A stretch of 64,000 nt of DNA from Cobetia sp. L2A1 (lineage in GTDB: Bacteria > Pseudomonadota > Gammaproteobacteria > Pseudomonadales > Halomonadaceae), in assembly GCF_009796845.1 (NCBI RefSeq), contig NZ_CP047025.1, positions 1,550,001 through 1,614,000 on the forward strand, read 5' to 3'. This document shows, one piece after another, positions 45,301 through 54,068 of the stretch. Position 1 is the stretch's first letter. The number at the start of each line of letters is the position of its first letter. A program made the translations under genes and the position numbers. A model generated the notes under the pieces. It saw nothing but the letters and a program-made list of their open reading frames with translations, was not told the DNA's origin and did no database searches.

Positions 45301-46146
45301 TCATGTCTCCTCTTCCACGGCAAAGATGATGCCTTCCACGGCCAGTGGTGTGCCGTCGGGCGAGTAGATGCCATGCCCTTTCTCCTGCACATGGACCAAT
45401 GTGCCTGTCAGGTGACGTATGCGATATCGCAAGGTGAAGGGCGCATGCGCCTGCAGCGCCTGCTGGACCTTGTCCCAGACGCGATCGGCATCTTCTGGGT
45501 GGATGATGTCGCCGTAGCTGAGTGGCGGATGATTGAGCAGTGCCTCAGCACTGAGCCCCGTCAGTCCAAGGCAACCTTCACTGACGTATTCCATTGACCA
45601 ATGGCGATTGTTGAGCGCGCGATACAGCATGCCAGGCAGGCCGCTGGTCAACTGCGTCAGGCTGCGCAGGCTGGCAGCATGAATCTGTTCACGCTGGACC
45701 TGTTCGGTGACGTCGCAGAGCAGCAAGGTGGCAGGCCACGGGCCCTTGGTCGCTGATCGCTGGCTGCGCACATCGCACCAGCGATAGTGATTGTCTTGTC
45801 CCAGGATACGAAGTCGCCATACACCAGGGTGAGCGCTGATCGAGAGGTGGTGGACCAGCGCCTGCCATTGCGCCAGGTCTGCCGGATGTAGCGCCGCCAT
45901 GAGGGATGCGGGAGGCTCCATCGACATGCCGCCGTGGCCATCACGAGCGGTGCCATGAGTGTCACCACGAGTGACGTTGCCTCGCAGATGATGCCAACCG
46001 GCAGAGGTATAGAGCAGCTCGCCGCTGGCCTCTATCACCACCACGGTATCCCCCAGGCTTGCCAGTATGTCCTCGGCCACGAGAGTCGCGGGTAGCGTGA
46101 CCGAAGAGCGAGAGGCTGCTGCGAGATGCTCTAGTGGCCCCCTCAT
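45301..46146 (-). CDS. PAS-only sensory protein, third gene of the two-component operon
   Basis: A 281-residue soluble protein with two PAS domains: the first around residues 22-150 (EDILASLGDTVVVIEASGEL ... LLLCDVTEQVQREQ) and a PAS_3-like second (LPGMLYRALNNRHWSMEYVS ... IIFAVEEET). No kinase, cyclase or DNA-binding output follows. It overlaps the response regulator gene by 4 bases (ATGA), so it is made with the kinase and regulator. The kinase lacks a clear sensor, so this protein may supply signal input (inference). Confidence 0.85.
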   Translation of the reverse strand: MRGPLEHLAAASRSSVTLPATLVAEDILASLGDTVVVIEASGELLYTSAGWHHLRGNVTRGDTHGTARDGHGGMSMEPPASLMAALHPADLAQWQALVHHLSISAHPGVWRLRILGQDNHYRWCDVRSQRSATKGPWPATLLLCDVTEQVQREQIHAASLRSLTQLTSGLPGMLYRALNNRHWSMEYVSEGCLGLTGLSAEALLNHPPLSYGDIIHPEDADRVWDKVQQALQAHAPFTLRYRIRHLTGTLVHVQEKGHGIYSPDGTPLAVEGIIFAVEEET

Positions 46147-46982
46147 GCTGAATCCTCCTGGTAGGGTGTCTTGCTGAGGCCACTGGCCATATCACGTGAT
46201 CCCCCGATGCCGTGGGTCTTGTGAGCACTGTCTGGTGCGAGTGGATGTGCGTAGACCCAGGCCGCCAGTTCGAGGCGCGAGTGCAGGTTGAGTTTGCGTA
46301 GCAGATTCTTGACGTAGACCTTGACGGTGCTATCGCTGATGCCCAGTTCGCGGGCGATAAGCTTGTTGCTCAGCCCTCGGCCAATCCAGGTCAGGGTATC
46401 GCGCTCGCGTTCGGTCAGCCCCTCCCAGCCATCGGGTGGCGCAAGGCGGTAAGAGGGGGCTATCGCATCGCCATGGTCATCCGGCGTATCGGGGCGCGTG
46501 TCAGTCGTGCTGGTGCGTATTTCAGCCGTGCTGGAAGCCTCGATGCTGGCGCGATGATCGCGTTGCAGGCGTCGCGCCAGCATCAGGATCGATTCCTCAT
46601 CCAGCCCCAGCTTGCCTTCGATGACCGCTTGCAGCCGCTCAAGAATGAGGTCTGGGTTCGTGTCCTTGAGCAGGTAGCCATCGGCGCCTTGCTGGATCGC
46701 ATTGAGCAGGTTGTCACTGTCATCCGAGGCGGTGAGCAGCACCACCTTCAGGTTGTCATCGAGCGCCTTGAGGCGCCGCATCAAGGTGATGCCATCAATC
46801 TCAGGCATCTGCCAATCGACGATGATCAGTGCCGGGGCGAGTGTGGTGACAACCTCTAGCAACGCCAGACCGCTGTCGAATTCTGCCACTATCTCGAAGT
46901 GGCCGCCTTCACTGAGAAGCTCGCCCAGACCACGACGAAATAGAGGATGGTCATCGACGAGTACCACGCGTATGGCGGTCAT
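46143..46982 (-). CDS. NarL-type response regulator of the methylamine cluster
   Basis: A 279-residue regulator: receiver with Asp56 (LIIVDWQMPEIDG), DDH and Lys in LLKDTNP; then a linker of about 50 residues rich in Thr/Asp/Ala, longer than NarL's; then a LuxR-type HTH. The HTH segment DSTVKVYVKNLLRKLNL copies the NarL recognition helix (STVKVHVKHMLKKMKL), including the Lys-Val...Lys residues that contact the TACYYMT heptamer. Such heptamers are found at the tdm and tmm promoters. It overlaps the kinase and PAS genes by 4 bases each. Confidence 0.92.
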   Translation of the reverse strand: MTAIRVVLVDDHPLFRRGLGELLSEGGHFEIVAEFDSGLALLEVVTTLAPALIIVDWQMPEIDGITLMRRLKALDDNLKVVLLTASDDSDNLLNAIQQGADGYLLKDTNPDLILERLQAVIEGKLGLDEESILMLARRLQRDHRASIEASSTAEIRTSTTDTRPDTPDDHGDAIAPSYRLAPPDGWEGLTERERDTLTWIGRGLSNKLIARELGISDSTVKVYVKNLLRKLNLHSRLELAAWVYAHPLAPDSAHKTHGIGGSRDMASGLSKTPYQEDSA

Positions 46983-48322
46983 GGGGCCATGCGCTCCCAG
47001 TGCAGTGTCACGCGAGTGCCACCGCCATCTCGTGGCATGACCGCAAGCTGCGCGCCGATGCTGCGAGCACGTTCCTGCATGATCCCCAACCCGAAATGCG
47101 CCGGCGCTACCTCGGCGGGATCAAAGCCGTGGCCGTTGTCCTCAATGACGACCAGTACGTGTGCTGAGTCCGGATAGTGACATTGAAGGCGTGCATGTGA
47201 GGCATGTGCGTGACGTACGGCATTGGTCAGCGCCTCGCGCACGATGAACAGCACATGCAGAGACTCGGTTTCAGGCAGGTGTAGTGAGGGAATGCGGTTA
47301 TCGAGTTCAAACACCATCGCGGAGCGCGTCTCGAATTCTTCTATCAATGTCGCCAGCACACTGGCGAGTGAGGCATCTCCCCAGCTGGCATGTGCGCCAT
47401 TGATGAGCTCGCGCGTCTGGCGATAGGCGCGGCGTGACTGGGTGTGAACATCACTTGCCAATGTCTGGAGGGCTTCATCCGCGTCACGGGTCGCTCTGGC
47501 GAAGCGTGCCGTCTGCATCTGCAGGTAGCTCAATTCCTGAGCGAGGGTGTCATGCAGCTCTGCGGCCAGTGTTCGACGCTCCTTGAGGATGGCGTCACGC
47601 ACGGCGGTCTTGATGACCTCCGCCGTGTGGGTATGTCGCTGATGGTGTGCTATTAGGCCATGGGTGAGTATCTCGCGCATATCGGCCTGTCGTGGGGCAT
47701 CCGCGCTCAGATGAAGCCAGACGCTGGTGCCATCTGCCAGAGACAGCAGCGGATGCCAATGAGGGGAAGGCGCACTGCTGGACATCAGCGCCTTGGACAG
47801 CTGACGTGCCAGTGATCGGGACAATGTCGGGGCGCCAGCGGTTGATAGGGTGTCAGGCTCTTGAGATTGCACACGCGTGGTAGGTGCTGGCGCAATGAGG
47901 CGCAGACCAGGTTCGCGTGAGGTCTGGACAGGTGTCTCGTGTCCGACGGCGCCGTGGGTACTGTGCGCCCCATTGGCGCCGCCAGGGGAGCAGTAGATGA
48001 CGCTGCCCTGTGCGGGTGTCTCCGTTGCTGTCCTGTCCATTGGCGGGAGTTGTCGCGCCGCGAGGTACGGGTGTTCGAGCGTCGCCAAGGGCAGCAACTC
48101 GGCCAGCAGGGCAGGTAATTCACGTGGCAGGTCATCACAGGCCGCGATTCGCAATATCAGCGTTTCGGCCTGAAGCGCCAGAGGATGATCTCTCGAGAGC
48201 ACCGCCTTCTGCGCTCCAGCAGCATGACGACCGGTTGATGGGTCCTCTGCGGCGGAGGCGTGGGTATCCACGCTGCCTTGCCATCGTGACCACATCTTCG
48301 TCATCCCCAGACCGATATTCAT
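46979..48322 (-). CDS. NarX-like cytoplasmic histidine kinase
   Basis: A 447-residue HisKA_3 kinase. The phospho-acceptor is His257 in RRTLAAELHDTLAQELSYL, followed by HATPase motifs REALTNAVRHA, EDNGHGFDP and FGLGIMQERA. No TM helix is seen. The first 230 residues are low in recognisable structure (a GAF-like NarX central region is possible). GGGAGC lies 7 bases before ATG 48322. It is divergent from tdm across a 315-base shared promoter region. Confidence 0.9.
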   Translation of the reverse strand: MNIGLGMTKMWSRWQGSVDTHASAAEDPSTGRHAAGAQKAVLSRDHPLALQAETLILRIAACDDLPRELPALLAELLPLATLEHPYLAARQLPPMDRTATETPAQGSVIYCSPGGANGAHSTHGAVGHETPVQTSREPGLRLIAPAPTTRVQSQEPDTLSTAGAPTLSRSLARQLSKALMSSSAPSPHWHPLLSLADGTSVWLHLSADAPRQADMREILTHGLIAHHQRHTHTAEVIKTAVRDAILKERRTLAAELHDTLAQELSYLQMQTARFARATRDADEALQTLASDVHTQSRRAYRQTRELINGAHASWGDASLASVLATLIEEFETRSAMVFELDNRIPSLHLPETESLHVLFIVREALTNAVRHAHASHARLQCHYPDSAHVLVVIEDNGHGFDPAEVAPAHFGLGIMQERARSIGAQLAVMPRDGGGTRVTLHWERMAP

Positions 48323-48458
48323 GCAAGCTCCCTGTTCTGCTCATGATCGTTGACGTCTGGTGATACCCGCGCATCCGGCCGTGATCACTGACACGTCAAG
48401 CGCTCGGCATTCCCCTCAAGTCCTCGATATTCAGCAAGCTTCATGCCAGCGGATGGAT

Positions 48459-48479
48459 TACCCCTTCCGGATTACCCCT
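48459..48479 (+). promoter_or_regulatory. Paired NarL-type heptamers upstream of tdm
   Basis: TACCCCT at 48459-48465 and 48473-48479, same orientation, seven bases apart, each within ATTACCCCT. A further reverse heptamer (TACCCCC) is at 48506-48512. Spacing equals that at tmm copy 1. Candidate sites for the NarL-type regulator encoded next door. Confidence 0.65.
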
Positions 48480-48602
48480 CTTGATGGATTGTCGTTATCT
48501 CTACTGGGGGTAAATTTAATTCACCGTGAAGAACATCGCGGAATGCGTTTCGTCGTGGCGCAGGTAGCAGCGTCTACTGCACCACGAGGGGTCATTGATG
48601 AC

Positions 48603-48619
48603 GACAGCCGGCGGCTGTC
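48603..48619 (+). promoter_or_regulatory. Dyad just upstream of the tdm ribosome binding site
   Basis: GACAGCCG-G-CGGCTGTC, 8-bp perfect arms, ending 3 bases before the AAGAGGT ribosome binding site. With a 1-base centre it suits a protein operator better than an RNA hairpin. Confidence 0.5.
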
Positions 48620-48637
48620 ACAAGAGGTATCACCACC

Positions 48638-50917
48638 ATGGGACTTGCAGTCGAGCTACCCGCGGTTCAGCCATGTCGACCCTTTCGCTATCGTATTGCC
48701 GGGTTGGAGGCACTGACGCTGACACTGGCGCCTGGCGACAGCCTTGAGGTCGTGTCGGTGGATGGTGAACAGCCATGCGAGTGGTGGGTCATCTGCCCTG
48801 ACACCGGTATCGATCTAACGCACTGGGCGCGGGCGAGTCGTGCGGTGAAGGGTGACGTTCACGCCGCATGTCTTGTTGAGCATGGCATCGGGCCTGAGCA
48901 GCTTGGCTTTCGCCAGCACATTGCTGCTGCGGACTTGCCTTGGGAATATCACTGGCCAATGGACGCGCCGCTGGCCAAATGCGTGATGCTTGCACCGGGT
49001 CATGAGATGACGATGGCAGGCGAGCATCTGGCGACTGAGCTTGAGGTCTCTCACTGGCGGCATTCTCTTGCTGCCCAGGAAGCGCTTCCCGATCCATTGG
49101 CGCAGGTGAAGCAGGAGGTAAGAATCGCAGCGGGTACGGTCGAGGTCTATGAGGTAAAGAAGGGCGACTGGATCCAGATCATTGATGTGGCAGGGCGGCA
49201 GTGCTCCGACTTCGTAGCCTTCGATGCCGGTGCCTTGGCTCGCGGCGAGGAACTGGGGCTGGACGGAGGGGCAACACGCAGTCTTTCCGGACATGCCATG
49301 CCGCAGCCGGGTCTTTTCTCCGTATTCTTCGATCAGAATCTGCAGCCAATGCTGGAAGTGGTGCAGGACACGGTCGGGCGCCACGATAGCTTCATGTTGG
49401 CCTGCTCACCTCAGTATTACGATCATCACGGCTACTTTGGCCACGATAGCTGCACGGTCAATTTCAACAATGCACTCTTTGCGTCGCATGGCATCCGCAA
49501 GCGTGCGAGCTGGCCGGCCATCAACTTTTTCTACAATGCCTATCTGGAACCCTGCGGCACGTTGTCGGTGGACGAGCCGTGGTCACGCCCTGGAGACCAC
49601 GTGCTGTTGCGGGCAGACCGTGACCTCGTGTGTGCCTCGTCCGCCTGTCCGGATGACATCGACCCCGCCAATGGCTGGGTGCCGACCGATATTCATGTGC
49701 GCATCTATGACGCTGAGCACGATTTTCCCCGTGGAATCGCCTACCGCAACAGGCCCGAGGAACTGCCTCGCATGACACTCCCCACCGCTTTTCATTCCTG
49801 CACCTCCGCGCTGACCAAGCAGTTCGTCGATTACAACGGATATTGGCTGCCCACTGTCTATGAAGGATGGGGCGCGCGTGCCGAATACCTCGCCTGCCGT
49901 GAGCGCGTGGCCATGATGGATCTGTCGGCGCTGCGCAAGTTCGAGGTGGTCGGGCCAGATGCCGAGCGACTGCTGCAGTACGCGCTCACCCGCAACGTGC
50001 GCCGGCTCTCCGTAGGTGAGGTGGTGTACTCCGCCATGTGTCAGGAGACCGGCGGCATGCTGGATGACGGCACGCTATTCAGGCTTGGCGAGCAGGCCTT
50101 CCGCTGGATCTGTGGCGACCCCGCCAGTGGCCAATGGCTTCGTGATATTGCGCAGCGGGAGGGCTATCGCGTCTCGGTGCGTGATTCATCCTCTCAGTTG
50201 CACAACATCGCCCTCCAGGGCCCCAGGAGTCGCGAGATATTGGCGCCGTTGATCTGGAATGCACGCACTCAGCCGGAGGTTCAGACACTGGGCTGGTTCC
50301 GTTTCATGATCGGGCGACTCACCGGGCCGGACGGCATTCCGCTGATGGTCTCGCGTACCGGCTATACCGGTGAGCTGGGTTATGAAATCTGGTGCCATCC
50401 CGAGCATGCCGAAGCGGTGTGGAGTGCCATCTGGGAGGCCGGCAAGCCACATGGCCTCGCACCGTTGGGCCTGGATGCGCTCGATATGCTGCGCATCGAG
50501 GCGGGATTGATCTTTGCCGGGCATGAATTCTGCCCGCTGACCTCTCCCTATGAGGCGGGGATTGGCTTCACCGTGCCGATGAAGAGCAAGGAAGATGACT
50601 TCGTCGGGCGTGCGGCGCTGCAACGAGAGGCTCCGGAATCACGCCAGCGGATCATGGGACTCAAGGTGAGTGGCTACGAGCAGGTACACCATGGCGACAT
50701 GATCTATCACGGTCGCTATCCAGTGGGCGTTGTCACCAGCGCGACCCAATCGCCGCTGCTCAACCAGTCCATTGCGATGTGTCGTCTGGCGCCTGACTAC
50801 GCCAGTCCCGGTACGACATTGGAAATCGGCCAGCTGGATGGCCATCAGAAACGCCTGGCAGCTGAGGTCGTCTCATTGCCGTTCCATGACCCTGAGCGTC
50901 TGAAGGTGCGTAGCTGA
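48638..50917 (+). CDS. tdm: Trimethylamine N-oxide demethylase
   Basis: A 759-residue two-domain enzyme converting TMAO to dimethylamine and formaldehyde. The N-terminal half (to about residue 375) is a DUF1989 fold with likely Zn cysteines Cys256, Cys272 and Cys337 (SFMLACSP, GHDSCTVNFNNAL, SSACPDD). The C-terminal half (from about 385) is a GcvT-like tetrahydrofolate domain (TGYTGELGYEIWC, LGLDALDMLRIEAGL), thought to trap formaldehyde. This order and length fit Tdm from methylotrophs and marine bacteria. AAGAGGT precedes ATG 48638. The tmm genes provide its substrate. Confidence 0.9.
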   Translation: MGLAVELPAVQPCRPFRYRIAGLEALTLTLAPGDSLEVVSVDGEQPCEWWVICPDTGIDLTHWARASRAVKGDVHAACLVEHGIGPEQLGFRQHIAAADLPWEYHWPMDAPLAKCVMLAPGHEMTMAGEHLATELEVSHWRHSLAAQEALPDPLAQVKQEVRIAAGTVEVYEVKKGDWIQIIDVAGRQCSDFVAFDAGALARGEELGLDGGATRSLSGHAMPQPGLFSVFFDQNLQPMLEVVQDTVGRHDSFMLACSPQYYDHHGYFGHDSCTVNFNNALFASHGIRKRASWPAINFFYNAYLEPCGTLSVDEPWSRPGDHVLLRADRDLVCASSACPDDIDPANGWVPTDIHVRIYDAEHDFPRGIAYRNRPEELPRMTLPTAFHSCTSALTKQFVDYNGYWLPTVYEGWGARAEYLACRERVAMMDLSALRKFEVVGPDAERLLQYALTRNVRRLSVGEVVYSAMCQETGGMLDDGTLFRLGEQAFRWICGDPASGQWLRDIAQREGYRVSVRDSSSQLHNIALQGPRSREILAPLIWNARTQPEVQTLGWFRFMIGRLTGPDGIPLMVSRTGYTGELGYEIWCHPEHAEAVWSAIWEAGKPHGLAPLGLDALDMLRIEAGLIFAGHEFCPLTSPYEAGIGFTVPMKSKEDDFVGRAALQREAPESRQRIMGLKVSGYEQVHHGDMIYHGRYPVGVVTSATQSPLLNQSIAMCRLAPDYASPGTTLEIGQLDGHQKRLAAEVVSLPFHDPERLKVRS

Positions 50918-51106
50918 CGGACAACCTGGCGGCAATATGCGCAAGGATGCACGTCACATCACGGTGCAATATCTCCGCTGATTGCCTCACCGAATGGCAC
51001 TCGGCGGGAATGCACACCCCAATGTGCTTCATATGTGAAGGTGCGCATTGACTTACAGGGAATTTTATTTGAAATCAGGGAGTTGAAGAAAGGGTGAATC
51101 AGGTGG

Positions 51107-51123
51107 CATCTGGCATGTCACTT
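51107..51123 (+). promoter_or_regulatory. Sigma-54 promoter of amt
   Basis: TGGCATG-TCAC-TTGCTT with GG and GC exactly 10 bases apart, close to the TGGCACG-N4-TTGCW consensus. It lies about 90 bases before the amt ATG, implying NtrC-type nitrogen control. Confidence 0.75.
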
Positions 51124-51213
51124 GCTTCATTACAGAGGGTCCCCTTAACAACAACAACAACCTCCGCAGGGCAATGCCTCTGATTGCCTGTACCGCGAGA
51201 AGGAGAATCGACA

Positions 51214-52572
51214 ATGGATGAAGCGAGTCTGAAAAGCATATTGGATATGCATCAAGCCATGAACATCGAGGTGTTCTATTGGTGGTGTACCGCGATCATG
51301 TTCTTGATCCATGCCGGATTCCTGGCCTATGAAATTGGCGCTTCCCGCTCGAAGAATGCGCTGGCATCCGGCATGAAGAACGTGCTGACGCTAGCCTCCA
51401 TCATTCCTGCGTTCTACTTCGTGGGCTGGTGGATCTACAACGCCTTCCCCAATGGACTGATTCCCATCGATGCATCGGCGGCCTTGCCGTGGAGCGCCAG
51501 CATGCGTCCAGACGTCGATGACATGGGCACTGGCATCTTCTTTGCGGCGTTCGCCCTGTTTGGCGCGACGACAGGCTCCATCCTGTCGGGTGCGGTGATC
51601 GAGCGCATTCGTCTGGGAGCCTTCCTCACTCTGGCCGTGATTCTCGGTGCTGGCGTCTGGATTCTGGCAGGTGCCTGGGGCTGGCATCCGGATGGCTGGA
51701 TGCTGCACAAGCTGGGCTATCACGATGTGGGCGCGGCAGGTGTGGTACATGCGGTGGCTGGCTTCTTCGCATTGGGCGTCGTGCTGAATCTGGGCGCGCG
51801 TATCGGCAAGTACCGCGAGGATGGCACGCCACAGGTCATCGCCCCACACAACATGCCGATGACGTTGATCGGCCTGATGCTGATCATCGTCGGATTCTTC
51901 GGCTTCCTCGGTGGCTGCATCATCTTCAATACCGGCGATATCGGCTGGACCACCATCTACGGCAATCGCACCAATCTGTCGGCCTTTGCCTTCAATACGT
52001 TGATGGGCTTCGGTGGCGGTGTGATCGGTGCCTACCTCTCCTCGCGTGACCCGTTCTGGACCATGTCCGGTGCACTGGGTGGCATCATTACCGTGGCGGC
52101 AGGGCTTGATCTCTACAACCCAGGCCTGGCCTTCGTGCTGGCGGTCACCGGGGGCGCATTGATGCCGAAGATCGGCGCGATGCTTGAGAAACGTGGTGTG
52201 GATGACTCAGTTGGTGCCTTTGCGGTCCATGGCTTCTGTGGCTTCTACGGCGTGGTGCTGGTGGGTATCTTTGCCGCTGGCTTTTCCAATGCGGGTGAAG
52301 GCGTGCCGGACATCTCCTTCACGGGTCAGCTGATAGGTGCAATCGTGATGGCAGTGACAGGCTTCGTGCCAGGCTGGGGTATTTCCTACGCACTCAAGAA
52401 GTTCAACCTGCTGCGCGTGCCACCGCATGTTGAGGTGCTGGGGCTGGATCTATTCGAAGTCCCCGCCAAGGCCTACCCGGAGAGTCTGGCCTCCGAATCC
52501 TATTCCAGCGTGCCGGCACGTTCCGGTGGCGTGGTCGCAGCACCGATGGACAAGCGTCCGGACATCAGCTGA
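51214..52572 (+). CDS. amt: Ammonium transporter (Amt family)
   Basis: A 452-residue membrane protein with about eleven TM helices. The twin pore histidines are present (GVVHAVAG and AVHGFCG), with the substrate-recruiting Asp region (YHDVGAAG). It differs from housekeeping AmtB: no signal peptide, HGFCGFYGVVL in place of HGVGGIWG, and an unusual Ser/Ala-rich C-tail. ATG at 51214 has AGGAGA 7 bases upstream. No glnK is linked. Its place beside tdm suggests uptake of ammonium or methylammonium released or met during methylamine use (inference). Confidence 0.9.
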   Translation: MDEASLKSILDMHQAMNIEVFYWWCTAIMFLIHAGFLAYEIGASRSKNALASGMKNVLTLASIIPAFYFVGWWIYNAFPNGLIPIDASAALPWSASMRPDVDDMGTGIFFAAFALFGATTGSILSGAVIERIRLGAFLTLAVILGAGVWILAGAWGWHPDGWMLHKLGYHDVGAAGVVHAVAGFFALGVVLNLGARIGKYREDGTPQVIAPHNMPMTLIGLMLIIVGFFGFLGGCIIFNTGDIGWTTIYGNRTNLSAFAFNTLMGFGGGVIGAYLSSRDPFWTMSGALGGIITVAAGLDLYNPGLAFVLAVTGGALMPKIGAMLEKRGVDDSVGAFAVHGFCGFYGVVLVGIFAAGFSNAGEGVPDISFTGQLIGAIVMAVTGFVPGWGISYALKKFNLLRVPPHVEVLGLDLFEVPAKAYPESLASESYSSVPARSGGVVAAPMDKRPDIS

Positions 52573-52677
52573 GGCTTGGGGATCTCTCAACCTTTCTGAC
52601 CCTTGGCCCGCTTGTTGCTGCATGCCCTACAGAATGAGTGGGCCAACCCGTTTTCTGCTTTCGCAAGGAGTCTTGTC

Positions 52678-52845
52678 ATGGAAACTGTCGATACTGCGGT
52701 ACACGCCGCCAATTACGCGTTCTTCTTCAGTAACTCGGGGATGGTGGCCGTCAGTCTGTTGATTGCAGCGGGTATCTGCATCGCACTGAGTGTCAACATC
52801 CTGCGCCACGAGAAATCCGCATTCCGCAGCAAAAAGACGCCCTGA
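52678..52845 (+). CDS. Small membrane protein downstream of amt
   Basis: A 55-residue protein (METVDTAVHAANYAFFFSNS ... HEKSAFRSKKTP) with one TM helix (about residues 22-42) and a basic C-terminus, so N-out/C-in topology is expected. AAGGAG lies 8 bases before its ATG. It is 105 bases after amt with no terminator between, so it is probably an accessory of the transporter. I know no named family. Confidence 0.65.
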   Translation: METVDTAVHAANYAFFFSNSGMVAVSLLIAAGICIALSVNILRHEKSAFRSKKTP

Positions 52846-52880
52846 CTGACAGGTAAGATGTTGGCTAGTGAATAGTGTGA

Positions 52881-52913
52881 AAAACGCCGCAGAGCCTAGC
52901 TCTGCGGCGTTTT
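52881..52913. terminator. Bidirectional terminator after the amt operon
   Basis: Perfect 15-bp stem AAAACGCCGCAGAGC / GCTCTGCGGCGTTTT with a CTA loop, between the convergent small membrane protein gene and lacI-type regulator. Confidence 0.88.
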
Positions 52914-52931
52914 GCGTCATGCAGGGCCGTT

Positions 52932-53942
52932 TCAGCTGCCGTTTCCCAGGCTCTGACCGTCTTGCATCTTGCAGGAGAAGCGTTGCTGAATATCGCGGCT
53001 TTCGCCCTCGATCAAGCCGATTACGATATCCACGGCAGCCTTGCCCATGGCATCGAATGGCTGCTCGATGGAGCACAGCGTAGGGGAGAGTAGCTGTGCG
53101 ATATCGTGGCCATTGAAGGTGGCAAGCGACATCTCGGCGGGTACCTTGATTCCGTGGCAGTGAAGAAGTCCAAGAACACGAAAGGCGAGAGAGTTGTGAG
53201 TCGTCAGCAGTACGCTGGGACGCTGCTGTGCCTTCAGCAGCTCCGTGATCAATGCCTCGCTGCCGTCGAGGGATAGCGGTAGCTCCTTGACATCGATATG
53301 TTGCGCTAACCCCGCAGCCGTCATGGCTTCACGGTAGCCTTGTGCGCGCAAGGCGTAGCGCTGGGCGCTCTTGAAGTCGCCTGCCAGAAGCGTGATGCGC
53401 TGATGCCCAAGAGAGATCACATGCTCGACGAGTTGTTGCATCGCAAGACGGTTCTCTGCAGCTACGAAAGGATACTGGCTGTGTTCCTCTTCATTGAATA
53501 ACAACACGAAGGGCACTTCCAGTTTCTCGAGCAGTGCAAGGTGCTCATCCAGGTGTGAAGAGCCCAGGTTGACGACCAGCCCGTCCACGCCACGTGCGAT
53601 GAGTGTCTCGAGGGCGAGCCGTTCATCGGCAGGCTCATAGGCCGTCGTCATCACTAGCGCGGCATAGCCACGCCCACGACAGGCACGCTGCAGGCTCTCG
53701 ACCGCCCAGGAGTAACTCTGCGGAATGATGCTGGGGATGACCACGCCGATGGTGCGTGAGCGATTTTCCTTGAGCGACTTGCCGACGAAGCTCGGGATAT
53801 AGCTCAGCTTCTCGATGGCAGCACGGATCCGCTCAGCGGTATCGTCGTTGACCAGTGCGGTCTGATTAAGATGTCGGGAGACTGTCGCAGTGGAGACACC
53901 GGCCTCTTTCGCGACTTGAGCAATGGTCGCACGTCGTTTCAT
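52932..53942 (-). CDS. LacI-family transcriptional regulator of the ABC cluster
   Basis: A 336-residue repressor: HTH ([21 protein letters not shown]), hinge helix ([20 protein letters not shown]) and a sugar-binding-protein-like effector domain. It is divergent from the ABC operon; a palindrome TGTAATCGATTACA lies between, and again inside the ATPase gene. So it most likely represses the operon until its substrate, or a product of it, is bound. Confidence 0.93.
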   Translation of the reverse strand: MKRRATIAQVAKEAGVSTATVSRHLNQTALVNDDTAERIRAAIEKLSYIPSFVGKSLKENRSRTIGVVIPSIIPQSYSWAVESLQRACRGRGYAALVMTTAYEPADERLALETLIARGVDGLVVNLGSSHLDEHLALLEKLEVPFVLLFNEEEHSQYPFVAAENRLAMQQLVEHVISLGHQRITLLAGDFKSAQRYALRAQGYREAMTAAGLAQHIDVKELPLSLDGSEALITELLKAQQRPSVLLTTHNSLAFRVLGLLHCHGIKVPAEMSLATFNGHDIAQLLSPTLCSIEQPFDAMGKAAVDIVIGLIEGESRDIQQRFSCKMQDGQSLGNGS

Positions 53943-54015
53943 ATCATGTTTTTCCTGAGTGTTTTCTCACCGTCATATGGTTGTCACTTTACGCGTCAAT
54001 AATGACAATCATGTT

Positions 54016-54031
54016 ATGTAATCGATTACAT
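54016..54031 (+). promoter_or_regulatory. LacI-type operator, promoter copy
   Basis: ATGTAATCGATTACAT, a 16-bp perfect palindrome with the central CG common to LacI-family operators, 53 bases before the ATPase ATG and 74 bases from the regulator start. Confidence 0.8.
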
Positions 54032-54068
54032 GTACGCAATTCCTCTTTGTATTGCGGAGATGATGGCA

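Larger units (their letters stand above)
48323..48637. other. Shared promoter region between the kinase operon and tdm
   Basis: 315 bases without a gene. It contains two direct TACCCCT heptamers (48459, 48473), an inverted TACCCCC (48506-48512) and a 17-base dyad close to the tdm start (48603-48619). I could not fix -35/-10 boxes with confidence. Confidence 0.6.
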
